NCBI RefSeq assembly: GCF_000223985.1
Contig: NZ_AFWV01000006.1
Span: 124,001 to 188,000, forward strand
Source: Thiocapsa marina 5811
Lineage (GTDB): Bacteria; Pseudomonadota; Gammaproteobacteria; Chromatiales; Chromatiaceae
Length of the DNA stretch: 64,000 nt
Direction of reading: 5' to 3'
The translations under genes and the position numbers were made by a program. Positions 25,755-34,455 of this stretch are shown piece by piece. Under the pieces are notes generated by a model that was given only the letters and a program-made list of their open reading frames with translations, searched no databases and was not told the DNA's origin. Position 1 is the first letter of the stretch; the number at the start of each line of letters is the position of its first letter.

Positions 25755-26657
25755 CTAACCCAGATAAGCCGGCACCACGGCATCGACATCGGTCGCCGCG
25801 ATGCCGAGCCGACCGAGTCCATCCTCGCGACAGATGCTGTCGATCTGCAGGGACAGATAGTTATCCGTGCTGAAGGGCTTACCCGGAAGCTTCTCGAAGA
25901 GGCGCGCCTGGAGTCGCGCGAGACGATCGCTCAGCGCGACCACCCGGACCTTGCGCCCGATGCGGCTGCCCGTATAGGTCAGGATATCGCGCAGCGCAAA
26001 GGTACGCGGTCCGCACAGCTCGTAGATCTGTCCTCGGCTCGCCGGATCTCGGAGCGTGCGCAGCATCGCGGCGGCGACATCGCCGACATAGACCGGGGCG
26101 AATCGCGCGTCGGCACAGGCCAGCGGGAATGGCCCCGGCAGCAAACGCAGCAGCGATGCGAAACGATTGAAGAGTCCGTCGCCCGGCCCGAAGATGACGG
26201 ACGGTCGAAACACCGTCACCGCCAATCCCTGCTCGGCCGCGGCCGACGCGACCGCCTCGCCCCTGCCTTTGCTGCGCAGATAGTCGCTCGGACCGGCCGG
26301 GTCCGCATTCAGGGCACTCATATGAAGGTAGGCGCCGACACCGGCGGCGAGCGCCCCGCGCACCGTCGACTCGACCATCCCGACGTGGGACTGCTCGAAG
26401 GTGCGCCCGCCCCCCTCGTTGAGGATGCCGACCAGATTCACCACGGCGTCGCATCCGACCATCAGATCAGCCAAACCGGCTTCGTCCCATTGCTCGAGCT
26501 GCACCAGCTCGCAGCCCGGAACGAGCCGCAGATCGCGATAGCGATGGGGATGGCGCGTCGGCACACGGGTCCGATACCCGGCGCCGGACAGGATATTCAA
26601 GAGGTGTCGACCGACGAAGCCGGTTCCCCCGATGACACAAATGCACGGATGTCTCAT
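25755..26657 (-). CDS. NDUFA9-like NAD(P)-binding oxidoreductase (atypical SDR)
   Basis: The 300-residue protein has an N-terminal Rossmann motif CVIGGTGFVGRHLLN and the extended atypical SDR layout (VVNLVGILNEGG, HMSALNADPAGPSDYLRSKGRGE, VTVFRPSVIFGPGDGLFNRFA). This is the 'complex I NDUFA9 subunit family' of NAD(P)H-binding proteins. The catalytic Tyr-x3-Lys pattern is present as YLRSK. The bacterial role is undefined. I start at the ATG at 26657, which places the Rossmann motif at the N-terminus. Confidence 0.85.
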   Translation of the reverse strand: MRHPCICVIGGTGFVGRHLLNILSGAGYRTRVPTRHPHRYRDLRLVPGCELVQLEQWDEAGLADLMVGCDAVVNLVGILNEGGGRTFEQSHVGMVESTVRGALAAGVGAYLHMSALNADPAGPSDYLRSKGRGEAVASAAAEQGLAVTVFRPSVIFGPGDGLFNRFASLLRLLPGPFPLACADARFAPVYVGDVAAAMLRTLRDPASRGQIYELCGPRTFALRDILTYTGSRIGRKVRVVALSDRLARLQARLFEKLPGKPFSTDNYLSLQIDSICREDGLGRLGIAATDVDAVVPAYLG

Positions 26658-27029
26658 GATGTCGTCGTGACTCGTCTGGGGCGTCTCGGCGCCCGTGGCC
26701 AGACTAAACCGCGTCCAGGTGTGCTTTTTCGCTCCGAGGATCGCGCGACCTCGCCGCAACGTGCGACGATGGCGAGACGCGGTTTAGGAAATTCAAAACA
26801 TCCCTGAAGCTCACTGAAGTCCATGACGTTCACTGGTCTCGTGGATGGGCTCCGCCGCGACCCCGGCGAGTCCGCTCGCAGGATGCGATTGAACCCGACC
26901 GGACGACATTGGCACAAGTCATGGCGCACGCGCAATGTGCGATTCAATCATTCGTCGCGGATCCGTTTCAAAGCCCGCCGCGGCCACCTATCGCCCATCG
27001 GGGCCTTCGATCGTTCAGGACCGAATCCA
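26658..27029. other. Divergent intergenic region containing one AACCGCG element
   Basis: This ~370 bp region separates the divergent oxidoreductase and TauE genes. It contains the complete repeat element at 26704-26787 and otherwise no recognisable promoter or gene. The open frame leading into the TauE gene from about 26823 has no family support. Confidence 0.4.
26704..26787. repeat. Intergenic palindromic element (AACCGCG family), copy 2
   Basis: An 84-bp element begins CTAAACCGCGTCC and ends GACGCGGTTTAG, so the terminal 11-12 bp are inverted repeats. The core is not obviously self-complementary. Here it lies upstream of two divergent genes rather than at a stop codon. Confidence 0.8.
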
Positions 27030-27815
27030 GTGCTCGAGCTTCTAGCCTATCTCGCCATCGGCGCCGCCTCCGGGCTGCTGGCCGGTCTCTTCGGTGTCGG
27101 CGGCGGCGTGATCGTCGTGCCGGCGCTGATCCTGCTCTTCGCACAGATCGGCATGGGGTCCGAGTGGATCCCGCATGTCGCCGTCGGAAGCTCGCTGGCC
27201 GCCATCGTCGGGACTGGGGCGGCGTCGACCTATGCCCATCACGGGCGCGGCGCGGTGCGCTGGGATCTGGTCGCCCGACTGGCACCCGGCATCGTCATCG
27301 GCGCTTGGCTCGGGGCCGCCTTGGCCGGGTTTATCCCCGAGCTGTGGCTGACCCGTCTCTTTGCCGCCTTTCTCGCCTATGTCGGGCTGCGCATGCTGAT
27401 TCCGCGGCAGATCCATCAGGATCGCACCCTGCCCGGCCCCAGGGGGATGTGGACCGCCGGCGGAGGCATCGGGACACTCTCCGCACTGGTCGGGATCGGC
27501 GGCGGCACCCTGACGGTGCCGTTCCTGAGCAACCGGGGCATCGACATGCGCAAGGCCGTGGGCACCTCGGCCGCCTGCGGTTTGCCGATCGCAGTTGCAG
27601 GCGCCATCGGCTTCATGGTCGTCGGCTGGGGGCGCGAGGGATTGCCCGATGTGAGCACGGGCTTCGTGTACTGGCCTGCCGTCGGAGCCATCCTGCTCGC
27701 CAGCATGCCCACCGCGCCCCTCGGCGCGAAACTGGCGTATCAGTTGCCGGTTGGACTTCTCAAGAGGCTGTTCGGGGTGTTTCTGCTCTTGATTGCCCTG
27801 CGCCTGGCCTATTGA
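27030..27815 (+). CDS. TauE/SafE-family sulfite/sulfonate exporter
   Basis: The 261-residue polytopic membrane protein has the duplicated TauE/SafE signature: ASGLLAGLFGVGGGVIVVPAL in the first half and TLSALVGIGGGTLTVPFLS in the second. The family exports sulfite, sulfoacetate or related sulfur anions, which fits a sulfur-oxidising host, but the substrate is not shown here. I start at the GTG at 27030, where the first membrane helix begins; the frame is open further upstream. The TGA stop is the first triplet of a repeat element. Confidence 0.85.
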   Translation: MLELLAYLAIGAASGLLAGLFGVGGGVIVVPALILLFAQIGMGSEWIPHVAVGSSLAAIVGTGAASTYAHHGRGAVRWDLVARLAPGIVIGAWLGAALAGFIPELWLTRLFAAFLAYVGLRMLIPRQIHQDRTLPGPRGMWTAGGGIGTLSALVGIGGGTLTVPFLSNRGIDMRKAVGTSAACGLPIAVAGAIGFMVVGWGREGLPDVSTGFVYWPAVGAILLASMPTAPLGAKLAYQLPVGLLKRLFGVFLLLIALRLAY

Positions 27816-27900
27816 ACCGCGTTCGGGTGTCCGATATGCAAGGCTCGCCGGCTGGGCTTACGTCGGATCGATCCGCAAAGGTCGGAGTCGACCCGGTTCA
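27813..27900. repeat. Intergenic palindromic element (AACCGCG family), copy 3
   Basis: An 88-bp element begins TGAACCGCGTTC, with the TGA serving as the TauE-family stop codon, and ends ACCCGGTTCA. It contains the family's internal ATATGCAA after the terminus. It is followed by a T-run (27905-27911) and then directly by copy 4. Confidence 0.65.
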
Positions 27901-27920
27901 AGAGTTTTTTTGGATTGACT

Positions 27921-28005
27921 CTGAACCGCGTCTTGGCGAGGCTCTTGACATCCTCGACATCGCTTCCGACGAAGACAACGCGGATATGCTCAGGACGCGG
28001 TTCAG
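27921..28005. repeat. Intergenic palindromic element (AACCGCG family), copy 4
   Basis: An 85-bp element begins CTGAACCGCGTC and ends GACGCGGTTCAG. Read on the minus strand, its TGA (28002-28004) is the stop codon of the secreted-protein gene to the right. Copies 3 and 4 thus fill the gap between two convergent genes, each giving one stop codon. Confidence 0.75.
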
Positions 28006-28625
28006 CCGCCCTCGAGGACGAGACGGCGATAGAGATAGATCTGGCCCTGACGGTCGCGCAAGACCAAGCGGCCCTGATCCAAGGCGTACTCGAACTCCTG
28101 ACTAAAGCCCTCGCGCCGATTGGTCAGCTCGACCCGATCTCCGGTGATGCGCATATCGCCGTCGATGTAGCCGCTGAAAGGTGCGTAGATGCGGTAGCGT
28201 CCGCCCTGCACGATCAGGAGTCCATCGTCGCTGCCCTCCCAGATCCCCTCCAGCGGACTCGCTGTCCAAGGCATCGCACCGGTCATGGCACTGCCCGGAT
28301 TGAAGCGCTCCAACATCTGGCCCATCTGGCCCATCTGAGCCGTCGGATCCATCTGCGAGGAACCGGGGAAAGGCATCGTGCCTGCGCCCGGGACGCCCGG
28401 CATGGCCCCGAACCCGGACGGCCATCCGGACATGCCCATTGGATTCGGTACGCCCGGCGAACCGCCGGACATGGCTCCCCCTGCGGTACCGAAGAGACCC
28501 ATCGCCTCCATCATGCGCACCATGGCATCGGCCATGGCCGAGCGCGTATCGGCGAGCGCGGGCGGGGCCGCCAGCGAGAGCCAAATCGCGATACAGGCAA
28601 GAGAAATGCGGACGACGGTCGACAT
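28002..28625 (-). CDS. Secreted Gly/Met/Pro-rich protein of unknown function
   Basis: The 207-residue protein has a signal peptide (cleavage after ALA, residue ~25). A Gly-Met-Pro-rich segment (~60-125, including QMGQMGQM) is followed by a compact beta-rich C-terminal half (GIWEGSDDGLLIVQGGRYRIYAPFSGYIDGDM). I recognise no family. It begins 12 bp after the stop of the lytic transglycosylase on the same strand, so the two may form an operon with an envelope role. The start codon lacks a strong ribosome site. Confidence 0.7.
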   Translation of the reverse strand: MSTVVRISLACIAIWLSLAAPPALADTRSAMADAMVRMMEAMGLFGTAGGAMSGGSPGVPNPMGMSGWPSGFGAMPGVPGAGTMPFPGSSQMDPTAQMGQMGQMLERFNPGSAMTGAMPWTASPLEGIWEGSDDGLLIVQGGRYRIYAPFSGYIDGDMRITGDRVELTNRREGFSQEFEYALDQGRLVLRDRQGQIYLYRRLVLEGG

Positions 28626-28636
28626 CAGTGTTTCAT

Positions 28637-30601
28637 TCAGGACTCGAAAAAATCCGCGCCGGGCACGGGGGGGAGCCAATCGGACAGGCGTGTCGGCGGA
28701 AGCCCCAAACGCTCGCCGTAGATCACCCGATAAGCGAGGACACGCTCGACATACCGACGCGTCTCGAGGAAGGGGATCGACAGGATCCAAAGATCGGCCT
28801 CGAGACAGGCGTCCGGCAGCCAGCGTGCGACACGCGCCGGCCCGGCATTATAGGCCGCCGTGGCCAACGCGGCGTGACCAAAACGATCGCGCATGCGTGT
28901 GAGGTACGCACTGCCCAACGCGATGTTCACGGAAGGGTCGAGCAGATCCCACCGCGACGGCGGATCCAGATCGAGCGTCTGCGCGACCTCTCGGGCCGTG
29001 GTAGGCAGGAGCTGCATCAGACCGACCGCACCCGCGTGGGAGGCCAGGGTGCCGGCAAAGACGCTCTCTTGTCGAATCACGGCGAGGATCCAGTCCGGCT
29101 CCACGCTCCGCTGCCAGGCCTGCTCCTCGACCAAGGCGCGATAAGGGGTCGGGAAACGCAACTCCATGTCGTCCCAGTAGCCGGACCGTGCCGATGCCTG
29201 AATGGCCTGGTCGTGCCAGCGCATGACGTCGGCCACGTAGGCGGCCGCCAGCAGATCCGGGCCGTCCAGATGCTCCATCAGCTCGCGCCACTCGCGCCGC
29301 ATGTCGGTCTCTCGGCCGAGTCGGCTCAGCTCGCGCATGCGTGCGAAGGTGGGGCCGCTCGCCAAGGCGCGGATCCGCTCGGGCTCCGCGGGCGTCCCGG
29401 CATGATCGAGCCGATAGGGCAGCCCCAACCGGTCCGCAGCCAGAAAGGCCCAGAGACTGCGCCCCTCGGCTGCCCGCTTCAGGGTGGCGTGCGCTGCCGC
29501 GTCGCGCCCGAGCTCGGCCTCGGCACGCCCTTGCCAGTAGAGCCAGCGGTCGCGCTTGACGGCACCCTCGGGCATTCGAGCCACCCACTGCGAGACCCGC
29601 TCCCAGGCCCGCAGGGCGACCGCCGCACGCAGGCGAGCCTCTTGCTCGGTCATTGTCCGCTCGGTCGCGCGCACGCCATCCCAGACGGCGAGCCCGCGCG
29701 GATCCCCGGCGCGTGTCAACGCCTGTCCTATCGCCGCATGGGCGCGATCGGAGGCCGCGCCATCCGTGCTCAAAACGTCCGCGAGAGACGCCAGCGCGTC
29801 GGCGGTTGTCTCGGGCGAGCCAGGCGCCAAACGGGCCAGCCCGTGCGCGAGGATCGCAGCGCGTTGCGGATGGCCGTCCTCGACGGACCCCGGATCCAGA
29901 ACCAGCGCCGGATCGGCGTCGACCGCGCGCCATGCTGCGTAGCGATGCTTCTGCGCATCCGGGAGGAGCCCGCCCAGATAGCCGGCGACACCGCGCTCGC
30001 CCGCCTCCATCGCCAATCGGACGCGCTGCAGGATGCGCTCGGTCGTGAGCCCACCGGCATCGCGCCACGCCGCGAACACAGGATCGCAGGCATCCGGCTG
30101 CGAGCGGGCCGACAACCAAAGAGGCTCCACCCCGGCGAGCGCCTCGTCGCGCCGCCCGGTCTCGATGAGTGAACGAAGATAGAGACAGCGCCGCTCGGTC
30201 GCGCGGTCCGGCCGATAGATCCGCGCATAGTCCGACCAGCGCTCGGCCGCCGCGAGGCGTGCCAGATAGGCCAGACGCAGACGGGTCGCAAGTTGGGTCT
30301 GCGGGTAATCGCCGAGAAAGCGCTCGATATCGGCATCCGAGGTCGCCTCGAGGTCCCGGGTCAGGAAGGCGAAGCGCAGGTAGGGATACAGCGGATAATC
30401 GGCGAGACCCGCGGAGAGACGATCGAAGGTCTCGATGTCGTTTGCCTCGAGCGCCCGCTCGGCAGCCAGAAACGCGGGGCGATCGTTCGCGCAGGGTTGA
30501 CCGAAAAAGGCGCACAAGACGAAGCACAGGGCCGTCGAAGCACGACCTCGGACTCGCAAGACGCCCGACAGGGCCCGCAGAGGCGGTGGACTGGCGAACA
30601 T
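28637..30601 (-). CDS. slt: Soluble lytic murein transglycosylase
   Basis: The 654-residue periplasmic enzyme cleaves the MurNAc-GlcNAc bond of peptidoglycan, forming 1,6-anhydromuramic acid. An N-terminal signal sequence (ALCFVLCAFFGQPCA) and a long alpha-superhelical TPR-like region lead to the SLT domain. The catalytic glutamate is about Glu512 in AVIRQESVF, followed by GAVGLMQLLPTTA and AAYNAGPARVARW. Length and layout match Slt70. The ATG at 30601 gives the signal peptide; the open frame extends far upstream without homology. Confidence 0.92.
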   Translation of the reverse strand: MFASPPPLRALSGVLRVRGRASTALCFVLCAFFGQPCANDRPAFLAAERALEANDIETFDRLSAGLADYPLYPYLRFAFLTRDLEATSDADIERFLGDYPQTQLATRLRLAYLARLAAAERWSDYARIYRPDRATERRCLYLRSLIETGRRDEALAGVEPLWLSARSQPDACDPVFAAWRDAGGLTTERILQRVRLAMEAGERGVAGYLGGLLPDAQKHRYAAWRAVDADPALVLDPGSVEDGHPQRAAILAHGLARLAPGSPETTADALASLADVLSTDGAASDRAHAAIGQALTRAGDPRGLAVWDGVRATERTMTEQEARLRAAVALRAWERVSQWVARMPEGAVKRDRWLYWQGRAEAELGRDAAAHATLKRAAEGRSLWAFLAADRLGLPYRLDHAGTPAEPERIRALASGPTFARMRELSRLGRETDMRREWRELMEHLDGPDLLAAAYVADVMRWHDQAIQASARSGYWDDMELRFPTPYRALVEEQAWQRSVEPDWILAVIRQESVFAGTLASHAGAVGLMQLLPTTAREVAQTLDLDPPSRWDLLDPSVNIALGSAYLTRMRDRFGHAALATAAYNAGPARVARWLPDACLEADLWILSIPFLETRRYVERVLAYRVIYGERLGLPPTRLSDWLPPVPGADFFES

Positions 30602-30730
30602 GGATGTAAGGAAAGTCCTGATGGGGAAAGATCCCGATACGCTTGCCGGCACCCGCCGAGTCGGCGACACTTCGAGTCCGGATCCGCTCGTATTGCGGTC
30701 GCCGCCGACCCAGTGGATAGAATAACGCCG

Positions 30731-31156
30731 ATGCACCTTCGACACCGCTACTTCAGCCTCACGGGCATGACCGTCGCCCTCCTGGGCTTTGCAATCGCCT
30801 GCGTAGCTGCCGACGCACCGAAGCTCCAAGGCATCTATTCCAATATGGAGCCGTCGGTGGAGCAAGGAGAGCTGATCGGCATGGAGGTCTTCATCCTGCC
30901 TCATGTTCGGGATGACGAGGTCGCTTACGTCGCCTTGGTCCAGTTCTCCGATGGCCTGCCGACGCGACCTCAGCTCGTCGACCTGGCGATTCGGGACGAC
31001 GGCATGTCCTTCACGGCCGTCCATCCTACCGAAGGGGAGATCGGATTCGAAGGGACCATCGACGCGGACGGGCTGACCGGACGCTTCGACGCCCTGGGCG
31101 AGGTCTCCCTGCCGCGCGGGGAGAGCATCTGGCAATGGGGCGCGAGCGGGCGCTGA
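30731..31156 (+). CDS. Small secreted protein of unknown function
   Basis: The 141-residue protein starts with a signal peptide (LTGMTVALLGFAIACVAAD). The mature part is beta-rich and acidic with no motif I recognise (LQGIYSNMEPSVEQGELIGMEVFIL...). It is divergent from slt and is followed after 54 bp by another small membrane protein. Signal peptide and codon use support a real gene; function is unknown. Confidence 0.7.
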   Translation: MHLRHRYFSLTGMTVALLGFAIACVAADAPKLQGIYSNMEPSVEQGELIGMEVFILPHVRDDEVAYVALVQFSDGLPTRPQLVDLAIRDDGMSFTAVHPTEGEIGFEGTIDADGLTGRFDALGEVSLPRGESIWQWGASGR

Positions 31157-31210
31157 CACGACGGCGCCATCCGCGGCCTCCGACACTCCATTTCTCATAG
31201 AGAGATATCC

Positions 31211-31570
31211 ATGAAGACATTCATCCTCGCCCTGATCTTTCTCTTGATCGGAAGCGCAGTCGGAGGTTTCCTCGCACTCGGCTTCGGTGCCGGATTGGGT
31301 GCCGCGAGCGGGCTGGTGATCGGATCCCAGGCCGGTGCCTGCCTGGCGGTCGAGACCGCCGAAGAGAGCGGTCTGGTGACCGATCCCGCTCAGATCGACG
31401 CGCTGATCGCCACCACGATCGCGAAGATCCGCGAGAAAAGCGGTGCTGTGCCGGCCGAGGCCGGGCTGCAATGGATCAGCAACGCCGCCGAGTGCCGGGA
31501 CATCGTCCGCCAATTGGTCGAAGGCCCCGAAGCTGTCGCTCAGGCGCCGGCCGCCCCGCGACCGGAGTGA
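31211..31570 (+). CDS. Small Gly/Ala-rich membrane-anchored protein, unknown
   Basis: The 119-residue protein has one long N-terminal hydrophobic, glycine-rich segment (~residues 5-45, LIGSAVGGFLALGFGAGLGAASGLVIG), possibly a hairpin of two helices. A soluble helical tail ends in Ala/Pro-rich sequence. An AGAGAGA ribosome site precedes the ATG. It may be co-transcribed with the secreted protein upstream. I recognise no family. Confidence 0.65.
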   Translation: MKTFILALIFLLIGSAVGGFLALGFGAGLGAASGLVIGSQAGACLAVETAEESGLVTDPAQIDALIATTIAKIREKSGAVPAEAGLQWISNAAECRDIVRQLVEGPEAVAQAPAAPRPE

Positions 31571-31596
31571 GCCGAGCCCGGACGTTTAAGGCCGAC

Positions 31597-31962
31597 TCAC
31601 ACCGCCTCGCCTCTTTCGTCCTCCGGTCGATCCGGTGTCACGACCGCCCCGCCCCGCGCGTCCGCGACGCGGGTCTTCCCGCTCTGCGGCTCCACCACCA
31701 GCCGTTTTCCGCTGATCAGGGCGTCCGTCACCTTGCGCCGCGCCTGCGCGAGTGTTCTCGACAAGGTGGTCCGCGAGATGCCCATCCGCACGGCACACTC
31801 CTCTTGATATAAGCCTTCGAGGTCCGCGAGACGTAAGGCTTCAAGCTCATCGGCGCGCAGCGTTACGGTCTCCAGGCCTCGTCCCGGTCGTCCGCAGGGT
31901 TTGAAACAGAGAAAGCCCGGATCGAAACCGATACATCGGGCGCGCCGCTTTCGACCCTGCAT
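31597..31962 (-). CDS. DUF134 helix-turn-helix regulator
   Basis: The 121-residue protein has the DUF134 signature: RADELEALRLADLEGLYQEECAVRMGISRTTLSRTLAQARRKVTDALISGKRL. This is a sigma-factor-like helix-turn-helix followed by the conserved GK-(R/T)-L. Cysteines near the N-terminus (residues 10, 19, 23) could bind metal or sense redox. DUF134 genes commonly neighbour NifX/NifB-type cofactor-binding proteins, exactly as here: the cluster begins 239 bp away on the opposite strand. It is the likely local regulator; this is inference. Confidence 0.85.
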   Translation of the reverse strand: MQGRKRRARCIGFDPGFLCFKPCGRPGRGLETVTLRADELEALRLADLEGLYQEECAVRMGISRTTLSRTLAQARRKVTDALISGKRLVVEPQSGKTRVADARGGAVVTPDRPEDERGEAV

Positions 31963-32201
31963 CAGGCCTCCTCAAGTGAAGTGTTCCGATTCGCGGGATC
32001 AGTAAAACGCACATATGTCCGGTTCACATTGACGGATATCAGGGTCTTGGCCCGCGAGAACGGAGGAAAATGCCGATCACTCAAGTCGGAATACGACTTT
32101 CAACCCAGCGACGTGGAGCCCCGCCCGGCATCGGCTCGGCACGGGACGCACCCGTCCGCAGACACACCTCCATGAGCGAGCACGACAGGAGAACACCCCC
32201 G

Positions 32202-32573
32202 ATGAACGTCGCCATCTCGATCGCCGGCCAAACCCCGGACGCGCCTTTCGATGCCCGCTTCGGTCGCGCGGAGTCCTTCTGCGTCGTGGACACGGACACC
32301 GGCGCTTGGACGTTCCACGCCAACCCGGCCTTGTCCGCGTCGGGCGGAGCAGGCGTGCTCGCCGCGCAGTTCATCGCGCGCCTGGGCGCGCAGGCGGTCG
32401 TCAGCGGGGCTTACGGCCCCAAGGCGCATCGCACCCTGTCCGCGGCACGCATCGAGTGCTTCCTTGCCCCGGGAAACGAGGCGCGCAGCGCCGCCGAGAT
32501 TCTGGACGCCTTCAACTCGGGACGCTTGACCCCGGCAGATGACGCCACGCATGGCGGCCACCACGGAGACTGA
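32202..32573 (+). CDS. NifX/NifB-type (dinitrogenase Fe-Mo cofactor family) protein, first copy
   Basis: The 123-residue single-domain protein of the NifB/NifX/ORP superfamily (Pfam PF02579) starts MNVAISIAGQTPDAPFDARFGRAESFCVVD and contains the family's GAQAVVSGAYGPKA. It ends in a histidine-containing tail (HGGHHGD). Relatives bind FeMo-co precursors or, in Desulfovibrio ORP, a Mo-Cu-S cluster. AGGAG precedes the ATG at 32202. It begins a tight four-gene set, 6 bp before the first ATPase. Confidence 0.85.
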   Translation: MNVAISIAGQTPDAPFDARFGRAESFCVVDTDTGAWTFHANPALSASGGAGVLAAQFIARLGAQAVVSGAYGPKAHRTLSAARIECFLAPGNEARSAAEILDAFNSGRLTPADDATHGGHHGD

Positions 32574-32579
32574 ACCGGG

Positions 32580-33458
32580 ATGCGCATCGTTGTAGCCAGC
32601 GGCAAGGGCGGCACCGGCAAGACCACCGTCGCCACCAGTCTCGCGCAGGTGGCGGCCGAGCGGGATGCGGTGCGTTTTCTCGATTGCGACGTGGAAACAC
32701 CGAACGCCGCACTGTTCTTGCATCCGCGTCTGGATGTCCACCGCGACGTCGGGATCCGCGTGCCGCGGGTGGATCCGCAAACCTGCAACGCCTGCGGCAC
32801 CTGCGCCGAGATCTGCCGATTCAATGCGATCGCGGTGGTCGGCGAAACGACGCTGGTGTTCGACGACCTCTGTCACGGCTGCGGCAGCTGCACCTGGATG
32901 TGCCCGGAGCAGGCCATCACCGAACATCTGCTCGTAACAGGCTCGATCGATAGCGGGACCACGCCGGACGGGATCGCCTTTGCACGGGGCATGATGAACG
33001 TCGGCCAGGCGATGGGCATGCCGATCCTGCGGGAGCTGAAGAAATCCTCCCCGGCGCTGTCGCCGACAATGACCGTCCCGCCGCGGCGCACCCTGGAGAT
33101 TCGCGATGCCCCGCCCGGCGCCTCCTGCCCGGTGGTGGAGACGATGCGCGGGGCGGACTTCGTGTTGTTCGTGACCGAGCCGACCCCCTTCGGCCTGCAT
33201 GATCTGAAACAGGTCGCCGCCATCGCCCGCGAGTTGGGCCTCCCGGCCGGCGTGGTGATCAATCGCGACGGGATCGGCGATGCCGCCGTCGATGCCTATT
33301 GTGTCGAGAGCGATCTGCCGATCTTGCTGCGCATCCCGATGGACCGACGCATCGCCGAGGCGATCGCCGCCGGCAGTACCCTCGTGGAGGCCAACCTCGA
33401 CGATCGACACCGATTCCGGGCCCTGCTCGAGCGCATCCTCGCCGAGGTGACCGTATGA
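32580..33458 (+). CDS. MinD/Mrp-type ATPase with inserted 2[4Fe-4S] ferredoxin domain, first copy
   Basis: The 292-residue SIMIBI-class P-loop protein has a deviant Walker A SGKGGTGKTTVA at residues ~6-17. Two CxxCxxCxxxC/P clusters form a ferredoxin domain (CNACGTCAEIC at ~64 and CHGCGSCTWMCP at ~98). Such proteins assemble or deliver Fe-S or Mo-S clusters and occur in ORP and nitrogenase-like cofactor loci. The stop overlaps the start of the second ATPase (ATGA). Sequence similarity to the second copy suggests a duplicated heterodimer. Confidence 0.9.
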   Translation: MRIVVASGKGGTGKTTVATSLAQVAAERDAVRFLDCDVETPNAALFLHPRLDVHRDVGIRVPRVDPQTCNACGTCAEICRFNAIAVVGETTLVFDDLCHGCGSCTWMCPEQAITEHLLVTGSIDSGTTPDGIAFARGMMNVGQAMGMPILRELKKSSPALSPTMTVPPRRTLEIRDAPPGASCPVVETMRGADFVLFVTEPTPFGLHDLKQVAAIARELGLPAGVVINRDGIGDAAVDAYCVESDLPILLRIPMDRRIAEAIAAGSTLVEANLDDRHRFRALLERILAEVTV

Positions 33459-34408
33459 AACAGCTCGTCATCCTCAGCGGCAAAGGCGGCACCGGGAAAA
33501 CCAGTGTCGTCGCGGCCTTCGCCCATCTGGCCTCCGCGGGTCCCTTTGCCGGTCAGGTTATCCTCGCCGACGCGGATGTGGACGCGGCGAATCTCGAGTT
33601 GGTGCTCCACCCGAAGCGATTGGACACCGAGCCCTTTCGCGGCGGAGAGGTAGCTGTCATCGACGAAGACCAATGCGTGCAGTGCGGCGACTGCGAGTCG
33701 ATCTGTCGTTTCGACGCGATCGTCGAGACCGATGCCGGTTGGATCGTCGATCCCGTTGCCTGCGAAGGCTGCGCCGCCTGCGTCCATCAATGCCCCACGG
33801 CGAGCATCGCCATGCAGGAGCAGACCGTCGGGGAATACGCCTATTCCGACAGCCTCTACGGACCGCTCCACCATGCCCACCTGTATCCCGGGCAGGAGAG
33901 CTCCGGAAAGCTGGTCACGGAAGTGCGACAGCGCGCCTGTCGGCAGGCCCTGGATGAGCAACGTCCGCTGGTCCTCATCGATGGACCGCCCGGCATAGGC
34001 TGTCCGGTCATCGCCGCCGTCTCGGGGGCGGACTTGGCGCTGCTGGTGACCGAGCCGACAGTGGCCGGCCTACAGGATCTGCGCCGCGCCCTGCAAACCC
34101 TCCGACACTTCGGGGTACCGGCACTGGTCTGCATCAACAAGGCCGATGTCTATCCCGTCGGCGCGCAGGGGATCGACGCCTATTGCCGCGCGAACGGGAT
34201 CGACACCGTCGCCCGCGTGCCCTTCGATCCCTCGGTTCCCGGCGCCATGGTCGCGGGCGCGGCCGTCACCGCCTATCGCCCGGACGCCCCCGCCAGCCTC
34301 GCCCTGTCCGCCGTGTGGCAGCAGGTTGTGGCTGTCCTCGCGAAGGACCTGCCGGGCGCCGCACCAGCCGCAACGGTCGGGGACGCCGCGCGCAACAACC
34401 CCGATTAG
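33455..34408 (+). CDS. MinD/Mrp-type ATPase with inserted 2[4Fe-4S] ferredoxin domain, second copy
   Basis: This 317-residue paralogue of the preceding protein keeps the deviant Walker A (LSGKGGTGKTSVV), both four-cysteine clusters (CVQCGDCESIC and CEGCAACVHQCP) and the IDGPPGIGCPVIAAVSGADLALLVTEPT core. It has an Ala-rich C-terminal extension. The start overlaps the preceding stop by four bases, indicating coupled translation, as expected for a 1:1 complex. A role in Fe-S/Mo-S cluster assembly is inferred from the family. Confidence 0.9.
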   Translation: MKQLVILSGKGGTGKTSVVAAFAHLASAGPFAGQVILADADVDAANLELVLHPKRLDTEPFRGGEVAVIDEDQCVQCGDCESICRFDAIVETDAGWIVDPVACEGCAACVHQCPTASIAMQEQTVGEYAYSDSLYGPLHHAHLYPGQESSGKLVTEVRQRACRQALDEQRPLVLIDGPPGIGCPVIAAVSGADLALLVTEPTVAGLQDLRRALQTLRHFGVPALVCINKADVYPVGAQGIDAYCRANGIDTVARVPFDPSVPGAMVAGAAVTAYRPDAPASLALSAVWQQVVAVLAKDLPGAAPAATVGDAARNNPD

Positions 34409-34455
34409 CCCCCATTGAACACCCATTGAACACCCGATCAATCAGGAGATTGAAG

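Noticed and set aside
31963-32201. Sigma-54 promoter before the cofactor cluster, as in Desulfovibrio ORP loci
   Set aside because: I could not find a GG-N10-GC element with the right flanking bases. An ACATATGT palindrome and a TTGACG box are present but without a matching -10.
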